Of a DNA stretch of 6,295 nt, positions 1 to 6,295 are shown piece by piece. Below the pieces are notes generated by a model. That model was not told where the DNA came from, made no database searches, and saw only the letters and a list, made by a program, of their open reading frames with translations. The stretch spans positions 1 to 6,295 of the forward strand of contig CAIMDR010000637.1 of assembly GCA_903839795.1 (NCBI GenBank). The letters are read 5' to 3'. The translations under genes were made by a program, and so were the position numbers. The stretch's first letter is position 1; each line of letters starts with the position of its first letter. This DNA comes from an uncultured Methylococcaceae bacterium. GTDB taxonomy: Bacteria > Pseudomonadota > Gammaproteobacteria > Methylococcales > Methylomonadaceae.

Positions 1-3000
1 CGTCTGGATCAAACACTGACCCGTCGAATTAATGAAGATGATATGGATATTGTCACGGCTGTTTTGGCGATGATGCCGCCAGCGTGGGAAAACGACACCA
101 CCTTGTCGCCCGCTGTTCGTGCGATGCTGGAATATTTTAGTTTGTATGAAGAAAAAAATGACGGCCCGGCGGCCCTGATTTTTAATGATGGTATTCGTGT
201 CGGTGCGCGATTGGATCGTTTGGGTTTACGGCCTTTGCGTTCAGTAGAAACCCATGAATATTTGGCAGTGATGTCAGAGGCGGGTCAAATTGATTTTCCA
301 CCTAAAGATATTTTGAAACGCGGTCGTATTGAAGCGGGCGGTATGCTGTATTTTGATCACAGCACCGGTGAAACTTATAATAATCATCAAGTGATGGATC
401 GTCTGGCGAGTGAGCAGGATTATAAGGCTTTACTGGCACAGCGCTGTATTCATCTGACTGAATTGCCGTTGGTGGGCTTGGCTGAAATCAGTAATGAACA
501 TGCCTTTAATGTAGATCAGCAACATACAGCCTATTCGCTTAATCAGGAAAGTTTCAGATTTCTGCTTGATCCGATGCTGGCAACCGGTGCGGAAAAAGTA
601 TCCGCCATGGGTTATGGTTTGGCACCTAATGCCCTGTCCAGTGCAGAAGGTGGCATGTCGCGTTACTTTAGCCAGCGGTTTGCACAAGTAACCAATCCGC
701 CGCTTGATTCAATTCGGGAAAGTGACGGCATGACCTTGCGCGTGGCATTGGGTGCAAAACCAACTTTTTCTGATGAATTAAGCAAGCAATTGGTCATCGA
801 TACGCCTATTTTACAGCGGACGCATCTGGAGCAAATTCGCAGACAATCCACCGTCAGTACCGTTACGCTGGCTATGGTTTATCAGCCTGATTTCAATGAT
901 GCCAAGCATAATGAAAATGTTCTGGAAGCCGCTTTATTAAAGGTTTGCGAACAGGTTGAGCAAGCGGCCAAAAATAACATCGGCATTATTATTTTAAGTG
1001 ATATTGCTATCAGTCCGGAGCTGGCCGCTATTCCTGCCTTATTAATGGTTGCAGCGGCTAATCAGCATTTGGTTAAGCAAGGCTTGCGTTTTAATTCCTC
1101 CTTAATTGCTGAAACCGGACAAGCGGCCAGTCCGCATGATATTGCCACCTTGTTGGGTTTTGGTTGCTCAGCGATTTGCCCTATTAGTGTCTACAACCGT
1201 GTTATCAGTCATTATCCCGTAACAGAGCAGCAAAAAGTTCTCGATAAATTCCAAAAAGGTGCCGAGAAATCACTGATGAAAACCATGGGTAAGTTTGGTT
1301 TGTGTACCGTGGAAAGTTATATTGGTGGTGAATTTTTTGAATCCAATTATTTGGATACCGATGAGCCCGGATTAAGCCCTTATTTCCCTAATATTCACGC
1401 CTCGGTCGGCGGTGTGCGCTATGCGGATATTGCAGCCAGTGTCACTGAATGGCATCAAAAAGCCCTTGCGGTTCGTGAAGAAAAAGACATTCCGTTCTTG
1501 GGCTTATTTAAAGAGCGCCAAGACGGTGCCGGCCATTCTTATGGCAATACGGCGGTCAGAGAATATATCAACATGACCGATGAGGCGATTTTATATATTC
1601 CTCAGGACAAATCGCCCGTAGCTAGCGATACTGCTTATATTGACACCGGTTACGAAAAGCGCACGCCGGAACAAATTGACAGCTTTGGTATTACCCCTGC
1701 TTACCGTAGTTTTGCTAAAAACCTGTATCTTGAACGTGATTCCAGACCCGCCTCCTTGCGCGATATTATGGCGTTTCCGGCGGATATTGGCTCGGCAAGC
1801 ACTACCGCTGATTTTGACCGTATCCTGGGTAAACAGAATTTACGCGGTAACATTAACTATTTAATTCGTGGTTTAAGCGTAACCAAAACAACGGATGATA
1901 CTTACCGGATTGGTTTAACAGAGAACGCTTCTGCACAGCGTTTGGAACAGTTGGCTGAACACTTTAAAAAACGTTTTTCCGACACAGAACTTACTGTTAC
2001 AGATGCAGAAGATAGCTTGGTTATAAAAGTTGCTGATAGCGATAGTCTGTTGGCAAACTATTTAAACGCCATAAAAACAGCCCGCAATCCGATTGCCTTA
2101 AGTGATGTTCAGCCAGCGCATGAAATTACGGCAATGCTTGCGTCAGGTGCCATGAGTCATGGAGCTTTGCTGGCCGAAGCTCATGAAGCGGTTGCCGAAG
2201 GTATTAATATAGTCGGCGCTTTAAGTAACTCCGGTGAAGGTGGCGAACATTCCAGTCGTTTTAACACCTTACGCTCTTGTAATATCAAGCAATTCGCTTC
2301 AGGACGTTTTGGCGTTTGGGCCGGTTATCTGGCCGATCCTAATATTAGAGAAATTGAAATAAAAATAGCGCAGGGCGCAAAACCGGGCGAAGGCGGTCAA
2401 TTACCGGCTACTAAAGTGTCTGTTGAAATTGCCGCTTTACGTGGCGGCACGCCCCGAGTTGAGTTGGTGAGTCCACCGCCCCATCATGATACTTACTCGA
2501 TTGAAGATTTAGGGCAGTTAATCCATGATGCCAAAGCCGCACGTGTAAAAGTCGGCGTTAAGTTGGTGTCTTCTGAAGGTATCGGCACCATTGCGGTGGG
2601 TGTTGCCAAAGCGGGTGCGGATGTTATCAACGTTGCCGGAAATACCGGCGGCACCGGTGCGGCGGCGGTCACCAGTCTAAAAAACAGCGGCCGTTCACCC
2701 GAAATTGGTATTGCTGAAGTCCATCAGGCTTTGGCTGTCAACGGCTTGCGCGATAAAGTAATCGTGCGTGGCAGTGGTGCCCATCAAAGCGGACTGGATG
2801 TGGTTAAGTCCGCTATTTTAGGTGCCGATTCGTTTGAATTTGGTACAACGGTACTGATGATGTTGCGTTGCGTGATGGCGAAAAACTGCAATATTAAATG
2901 TCCGGCCGGGTTAACCACTGAACATGAAGAGTTTAAAGGCGACTCGCGGGTATTAGCGCAGTATTTTATGAATTTGGCGCACGAAGTCCGGGAAATACTG

Positions 3001-4617
3001 GCCGTGTTAGGTTATAAAAGTTTGCAGGGGATTCGTGGTAAAACTGATTTGCTGCATTTAATTGACCACCCCTCCATGGTCGGTCAACTAGATTTAACCA
3101 AAATGCTGGCTAAAGTCGAGGTCATTGTGATTCCAAAACCTGTTTATCTCGAAGCCAGCTTTACGGTTGATGATAAAATTATTGAACAGGTAAAAGCGGT
3201 GCTTATAGACGGCACACAATCACAGCTTATCATTGAAGGCGATGCCTTTAAGTTGAATAATTGCAATAAAACCGTTGGTGGACAGGCGGCGATTGATATT
3301 GAACGGATGCTGGCTTACGAATTGACTGAACAGCAAGTTGCCGACTCTAAAATTATTTATACCCATGAACAGGGTCGCCGTTATCTGGCTCCCGATAGTG
3401 TCGTTATCCGTACCCATGGATCGGCCGGGCAAAGCTATGCGGCATTTTTAAATGACGGGATGCGTATGGAGCATCTGGGCACTTGTAATGATGGCGTGGG
3501 CAAGTCTGCTTGTGGCGGAACTTTAGTGGTTGAATCGCCCGGTGGCGGTATTAAAACCCCCGGCAATAACGTATTGATTGGTAACTTTGCCCTGTTTGGC
3601 GCTACCGGTGGTAAAGTTTTTATCAATGGTGAAGCCGGCGACCGTTTTGCGGTCAGAAACTCGGGTGCAATGGCCGTCGTTGAAGGCGTTGGTGATTTTG
3701 CTTGCGAATACATGACTAACGGTTCGATTTTGAACATCGGCGGTTTTGGTAAAGGTTTCTGTAACGGCATGTCCGGTGGTAATGCTTACCAATATGATCC
3801 TGAAAATTTACTGGAAAATCTGTACGACAAGTCGTCTGTTTCTTTGCATGCTCTGACCGAAGATACTGAAGCCGCGCGAGCGCATGAGCAGTTTATTCTG
3901 GCGATGCTTGAACAACATGTGGACTATGCGAAATCCAGTAAGGCTCAAAATTTAATCAATAACTGGGAATTGGAGCGCAAGCATTTTAAATTTGCCATGC
4001 CTTTATGGCTTTATAAAACGCAAACTACACAATTTTTGCAACAATCAATGGATCGCAAAGAAATGATCGAAGAATTGTCGCAAGCCTTGGCGCAACAGCA
4101 AATCGAGCAGGTCAAAGTGGCCTACCAAACGTCACAACCCTTGTTTGGTGGGGCGATACCCGGTCATGGCACGCCCGATAAAGCGTTAACGTTTAAATTG
4201 ATTAATAGTTTTGCAGTGCTTGAAAAAGCCCAACAATGCGCTAAAGACTTGCTTAAACATTTACCTGATGCGCTTCGTTCGCAAACTCAAATAGAGCAGG
4301 CCGCTCGTAAACTGATTATTGAGCGTCCCCGTAAATTGCAAGAAGCACTGATTAAAAGTACGCGCGAAGCTTACAGCAATTACAGTGATGACCAACTAGC
4401 CTGTTTGATGGCGAGTAAACGTCTTAATGATTACAAAACAGCGTTAATCAACCGGTCGGTGCAAAGTATTTATTCCATTGGCTCCAGCGCCTGGATTATT
4501 GAACAGGACAACATCAATAAACAGGCGTTGGCGGGTATCCCGTGTATTGAAGAATATTTGGCCGGACTCGTAGGGTTGGGCATTGCTCAGGGCATGTTGA
4601 ACGAAGAAACGGCTTGA
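1..4617 (+). CDS. gltB: Divergent glutamate synthase (GOGAT) large/alpha subunit, 5'-truncated
   Basis: Canonical GltB makes two glutamates from glutamine and 2-oxoglutarate in the cytoplasm. A glutaminase domain releases ammonia, which is channelled to an FMN/3Fe-4S synthase site. The frame is open from base 1, so the ATG at 43 is internal; by recall of E. coli GltB about 300 N-terminal residues are missing, including the catalytic Cys1. Visible parts in order are: end of the glutaminase domain (PPAW at 76-87, GLRP near 223-234); central domain (QRFAQVTNPP at 673-702); FMN domain with NSGEGGE (2227-2247), ASGRFGV (2296-2316), KPGEGGQLP (2380-2406) and SPPPHHD (2470-2490); cysteines at 2869, 2887 and 2899; and a GXGXG beta-helix domain (GSAGQS at 3418-3435, GATGG at 3598-3612, VEGVGD at 3679-3696). 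Oddities are an approximately 100-residue insert (about 1792-2091), an approximately 198-residue C-terminal extension (about 4021-4614), C-x5-C-x3-C instead of C-x5-C-x4-C, and altered FMN loops. The family is certain; canonical GOGAT activity is likely but unproven. The stop is TGA at 4615-4617. Confidence 0.93.
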   Translation, partial: RLDQTLTRRINEDDMDIVTAVLAMMPPAWENDTTLSPAVRAMLEYFSLYEEKNDGPAALIFNDGIRVGARLDRLGLRPLRSVETHEYLAVMSEAGQIDFPPKDILKRGRIEAGGMLYFDHSTGETYNNHQVMDRLASEQDYKALLAQRCIHLTELPLVGLAEISNEHAFNVDQQHTAYSLNQESFRFLLDPMLATGAEKVSAMGYGLAPNALSSAEGGMSRYFSQRFAQVTNPPLDSIRESDGMTLRVALGAKPTFSDELSKQLVIDTPILQRTHLEQIRRQSTVSTVTLAMVYQPDFNDAKHNENVLEAALLKVCEQVEQAAKNNIGIIILSDIAISPELAAIPALLMVAAANQHLVKQGLRFNSSLIAETGQAASPHDIATLLGFGCSAICPISVYNRVISHYPVTEQQKVLDKFQKGAEKSLMKTMGKFGLCTVESYIGGEFFESNYLDTDEPGLSPYFPNIHASVGGVRYADIAASVTEWHQKALAVREEKDIPFLGLFKERQDGAGHSYGNTAVREYINMTDEAILYIPQDKSPVASDTAYIDTGYEKRTPEQIDSFGITPAYRSFAKNLYLERDSRPASLRDIMAFPADIGSASTTADFDRILGKQNLRGNINYLIRGLSVTKTTDDTYRIGLTENASAQRLEQLAEHFKKRFSDTELTVTDAEDSLVIKVADSDSLLANYLNAIKTARNPIALSDVQPAHEITAMLASGAMSHGALLAEAHEAVAEGINIVGALSNSGEGGEHSSRFNTLRSCNIKQFASGRFGVWAGYLADPNIREIEIKIAQGAKPGEGGQLPATKVSVEIAALRGGTPRVELVSPPPHHDTYSIEDLGQLIHDAKAARVKVGVKLVSSEGIGTIAVGVAKAGADVINVAGNTGGTGAAAVTSLKNSGRSPEIGIAEVHQALAVNGLRDKVIVRGSGAHQSGLDVVKSAILGADSFEFGTTVLMMLRCVMAKNCNIKCPAGLTTEHEEFKGDSRVLAQYFMNLAHEVREILAVLGYKSLQGIRGKTDLLHLIDHPSMVGQLDLTKMLAKVEVIVIPKPVYLEASFTVDDKIIEQVKAVLIDGTQSQLIIEGDAFKLNNCNKTVGGQAAIDIERMLAYELTEQQVADSKIIYTHEQGRRYLAPDSVVIRTHGSAGQSYAAFLNDGMRMEHLGTCNDGVGKSACGGTLVVESPGGGIKTPGNNVLIGNFALFGATGGKVFINGEAGDRFAVRNSGAMAVVEGVGDFACEYMTNGSILNIGGFGKGFCNGMSGGNAYQYDPENLLENLYDKSSVSLHALTEDTEAARAHEQFILAMLEQHVDYAKSSKAQNLINNWELERKHFKFAMPLWLYKTQTTQFLQQSMDRKEMIEELSQALAQQQIEQVKVAYQTSQPLFGGAIPGHGTPDKALTFKLINSFAVLEKAQQCAKDLLKHLPDALRSQTQIEQAARKLIIERPRKLQEALIKSTREAYSNYSDDQLACLMASKRLNDYKTALINRSVQSIYSIGSSAWIIEQDNINKQALAGIPCIEEYLAGLVGLGIAQGMLNEETA
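1792..2091 (+). other. Insert of about 100 residues between central and FMN domains of the GltB-like protein
   Basis: In E. coli GltB, as I recall it, a short linker joins the LRDLL motif at the end of the central domain to the DVEPA motif that opens the FMN domain. Here the equivalents are SLRDIM (1753-1770) and DVQPA (2104-2118), with about 100 more residues between them. The inserted stretch has alternating hydrophobic and charged segments (INYLIRGLSV, LEQLAEHFKKRF, DSLVIKVADSDSLL) that look like a small alpha/beta fold. It contains no cysteines, so it is unlikely to bind a cluster. The boundaries are approximate because they come from a remembered alignment. I do not recognise the domain. 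Confidence 0.55.
4021..4614 (+). other. C-terminal extension of about 198 residues on the GltB-like protein
   Basis: E. coli GltB ends shortly after the ILANW...KFALVKP segment that follows the beta-helix domain. The matching segment here is LINNWELERKHFKFAMP (about 3952-4002), and the reading frame then continues for roughly 198 more residues. The extension is rich in Gln, Lys, Leu and Ala. It looks mostly helical, with stretches such as MIEELSQALAQQQIEQVKVA and, near the end, a more hydrophobic Gly/Leu-rich segment (YLAGLVGLGIAQGML). No cysteine cluster, nucleotide-binding loop or clear transmembrane helix is visible. It could be a docking region for the reductase or for subunit assembly, but that is only a guess. 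I do not recognise the family. Confidence 0.6.
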
Positions 4618-4628
4618 TATTCGCCGGA

Positions 4629-4656
4629 TTGAACGCTTTACAAAATACCCTTTAAT
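4629..4656 (+). promoter_or_regulatory. Weak sigma70-like promoter candidate ahead of the diflavin reductase gene
   Basis: TTGAAC at 4629-4634 matches 4 of 6 bases of the -35 consensus, and TTTAAT at 4651-4656 matches 5 of 6 of the -10 consensus, with a 16-base spacer. A transcript would start near 4663 and carry a leader of only about 16 bases. AT-rich gaps give such matches by chance, and the 61-base gap without a visible terminator also fits simple read-through from the upstream gene. Confidence 0.25.
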
Positions 4657-4670
4657 AATTGAATTGTTAA
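4652..4670. repeat. Imperfect 19-base palindrome in the intergenic gap
   Basis: The arms TTAATAATT (4652-4660) and AATTGTTAA (4662-4670) are inverted copies around G4661, with 8 of 9 positions pairing. The dyad overlaps the -10 candidate and ends 8 bases before the ATG at 4679, a position where a bound regulator could block transcription. It contains almost no G or C, so it would make a poor RNA hairpin and is not a convincing terminator. It could be an operator or a chance feature of AT-rich sequence. Confidence 0.35.
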
Positions 4671-4678
4671 TAACTTAA

Positions 4679-6295
4679 ATGAAATCACCTCAACTACCAC
4701 TTGATGCACCCTACAACGAGAACCAACGCGCCTGGTTAAGCGGTTTTTTTGCCGGAATGCACTCGCATCTGGTTCAAAGCGCTGGCTTGGTTACTCAGAC
4801 AGATAGCCGACTTGTTACCATTCTGTATGGTAGTCAAACGGGTACAGCCGAATCGGTCGCCAATGATGTAGCCGCTGTTGCTAAAACTTACGGTTTGACG
4901 CCGCTGGTAAAAAGCATGGATGAAATTGAAGCGGATGCACTGTCTTCGATAGATTGTTTGCTGATTATTACCAGCACCTACGGTGAAGGCGAAATGCCGG
5001 ATAATGCACAGATGCTATGGGATGGCGTTTGTGCAGCAACGATGCCCCGACTTGAAGGGTTGCAGTTCTCAGTATTGGCTTTGGGTGACACCAGTTATGA
5101 TTTGTTCTGTCAAGCAGGTATAGACTGGGATAATAAACTGGTTGAGCTGGGTGCTACGCGCGTTTATGACCGGACCGATTGCGATGTCGATTTTGAAGAA
5201 CCGGCAGAACGCTGGATGACGGCAGTTATTCCACACTTGGCAGGCGGGGTTACTACGACAGTCGTTGAAACTGAGGCCGCTGCTACCGGTAAACCTGAAT
5301 ACCACCGGAAAAACCCGTTCCCCGCCAAACTGTTGGTTAATCGTTTATTAACGGACCCCTCATCGTCTAAAGAAACGTGTCATTATGAAATTTCAATCGC
5401 AGGTTCAGGTTTAACTTACGAAGCGGGCGATGCTTTATGCGTGGTGCCGATTAACTGTTCCGAGTTGGTTGCCGATATCATCAAAGCGATTGGTTGCACG
5501 GGCGATGAAGACGAGCCGGTCAATGGCGAATTAATGCCCTTACAGGTTGCATTACGTGAGCATTTTGAAATCAAGGCACCCAGTAAAGAATTGCTTGAAG
5601 AGATTGCCACCCGCTCCGGTGACCAAGAACTTAACGGAATTATAGAAGCGGGTGACAAAGAAAAGCTGGCTAACTATTTATGGGGACGCGATACGCTGGA
5701 TTTATTGTTGCAATTTCCGGTTTGTGAATTTACGGCCGCCGAATTTATAGCCTTGTTAAAACCTTTGCAACATCGGGCCTATTCGATTTCTTCCAGTGGC
5801 AAACAGTATCCCGATGCCGTGCATTTGACGGTTGCCAGTGTGCGTTATGAAAGTCACGGTCGGTCTCATAAAGGTGTTTGCTCAACATTTTTGGCTGATT
5901 TGGTTAATGATGAAACCAAGGTGCGGTGTTTCTTTACCGCCAACAAGGTTTTTAGGGTGCCTGAAGACAACAGCCTGCCCATGATTATGGTCGGTCCAGG
6001 CACCGGTATTGCACCTTTCCGTGCCTTTTTGCAGGAGCGTGAATACCGTAAAGCGCCCGGCAAAAACTGGCTGTTTTTTGGTGACCGTAACGCGGCCACT
6101 GATTATATCTATCGTGAAGAACTCGAAAGTTTTCAGGGCAGCGGCTTGCTGACACGTTTGGATTTGGCGTTCTCCAGAGATCAGGACGCCAAGATGTATG
6201 TACAAGACAGAATGCTTGAGCAAGGCGCTGAATTATTTTTGTGGTTAGAGCAGGGCGGTTATTTCTTCGTTTGTGGCGATGCTTACCGAATGGCA
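4679..6295 (+). CDS. CysJ-type diflavin reductase (sulfite reductase flavoprotein alpha-like), 3'-truncated
   Basis: Proteins of this family carry electrons from NADPH through FAD to FMN and on to a partner enzyme; CysJ serves the sulfite reductase hemoprotein CysI. The 539 visible residues show an N-terminal AWLSGFFAG helix (18-26) like the CysJ oligomerisation region. The flavodoxin domain has YGSQTGTAE (50-58), STYGEGEMP (99-107) and LGDTSYDLFC (135-144). The FAD domain has RAYSISSS (366-373) and GVCSTF (399-404). The NADPH domain has GPGTGIAPFRAF (439-450), FFGDR (466-470), and S499, R500, K505 and Y507 in the usual NADPH 2'-phosphate motif. The frame is still open at the right edge; by comparison with E. 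coli CysJ about 40 residues are missing. A TAA lies directly before the ATG in the same frame, so no earlier start is possible, and the conserved AWLSG helix argues against the next ATG at 4757. No clear Shine-Dalgarno sequence precedes it. It lies 61 bases after the GltB-like gene, where gltD would normally be. The family is very likely; the true partner is unknown. Confidence 0.92.
   Translation, partial: MKSPQLPLDAPYNENQRAWLSGFFAGMHSHLVQSAGLVTQTDSRLVTILYGSQTGTAESVANDVAAVAKTYGLTPLVKSMDEIEADALSSIDCLLIITSTYGEGEMPDNAQMLWDGVCAATMPRLEGLQFSVLALGDTSYDLFCQAGIDWDNKLVELGATRVYDRTDCDVDFEEPAERWMTAVIPHLAGGVTTTVVETEAAATGKPEYHRKNPFPAKLLVNRLLTDPSSSKETCHYEISIAGSGLTYEAGDALCVVPINCSELVADIIKAIGCTGDEDEPVNGELMPLQVALREHFEIKAPSKELLEEIATRSGDQELNGIIEAGDKEKLANYLWGRDTLDLLLQFPVCEFTAAEFIALLKPLQHRAYSISSSGKQYPDAVHLTVASVRYESHGRSHKGVCSTFLADLVNDETKVRCFFTANKVFRVPEDNSLPMIMVGPGTGIAPFRAFLQEREYRKAPGKNWLFFGDRNAATDYIYREELESFQGSGLLTRLDLAFSRDQDAKMYVQDRMLEQGAELFLWLEQGGYFFVCGDAYRMA

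Noticed and set aside
43..45. ATG at 43 as the real start of the GltB-like gene
   Set aside because: The frame is open to base 1, the residues before it match the conserved glutaminase domain context, and starting here would remove most of that domain.
617..634. TTGGCAC followed by GCC, resembling part of a sigma54 promoter
   Set aside because: The -12 half does not match TTGC, and the site lies inside coding sequence without a gene start nearby.
1640..1864. A + strand 74-codon open frame in another frame
   Set aside because: It is buried in the GltB-like coding region, has no ribosome-binding site and shows no recognisable protein features.
2869..2901. Sequencing error or frameshift as the cause of the short cysteine motif
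   Set aside because: The difference is a whole codon and the frame matches the family on both sides, so a simple indel error is unlikely.
3435..3792. Overlapping antisense open frames of 111 and 89 codons
   Set aside because: They lie entirely within the strongly conserved beta-helix domain of the GltB-like gene. Their composition, rich in Pro, Thr and Ser, is typical of the complement of a Gly-rich coding sequence.
4618..4678. A terminator between the two genes
   Set aside because: No GC-rich hairpin followed by a T-run is present. The only dyad is AT-rich and weak, so read-through from the first gene remains possible.
5866..6223. Two overlapping antisense open frames of 77 and 113 codons
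   Set aside because: Both are opposite the FAD/NADPH region of the diflavin reductase, whose motifs are intact, and neither resembles a known protein.

Overview
The window holds two protein genes on the + strand, both cut by the window edges and separated by a 61-base AT-rich gap. There are no RNA genes, mobile elements, CRISPR arrays or large repeats that I can see. Base composition is moderate, with many TTA/TTG leucines and AAA lysines. Codon use looks alike in both genes. The proteins read as proteobacterial, most likely gammaproteobacterial. A methylotroph is possible, but I cannot place the organism from this sequence alone.

Bases 1-4617 are the last 1538 codons of a very large glutamate synthase (GOGAT) alpha-subunit-like protein. 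The end of the N-terminal glutaminase domain, the central domain, the FMN/Fe-S synthase domain and the C-terminal GXGXG beta-helix domain appear in the normal order. The protein departs from textbook GltB in several ways: an approximately 100-residue insert before the FMN domain, an approximately 198-residue C-terminal extension, a three-cysteine cluster motif one residue shorter than usual, and changes in otherwise conserved flavin-site loops. With the missing N-terminus I estimate about 1,800-1,850 residues in total, against about 1,480-1,520 for the usual GltB.

Bases 4618-4678 are the only intergenic stretch. They contain an imperfect 19-base palindrome and a weak sigma70-like promoter candidate, with no clear Shine-Dalgarno sequence.

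Bases 4679-6295 encode the first 539 residues of a CysJ-type diflavin reductase (flavodoxin-FMN domain, FAD domain, NADPH domain), lacking roughly the last 40 residues. In canonical NADPH-GOGAT operons the gene next to gltB is gltD, whose product brings electrons from NADPH. Here that position holds a different kind of NADPH-oxidising electron donor. The most interesting reading is that the divergent GltB-like protein and the diflavin reductase form a non-canonical NADPH-dependent glutamate synthase. This is inference. A partner beyond the right edge, such as a sulfite or nitrite reductase, would be the ordinary alternative.
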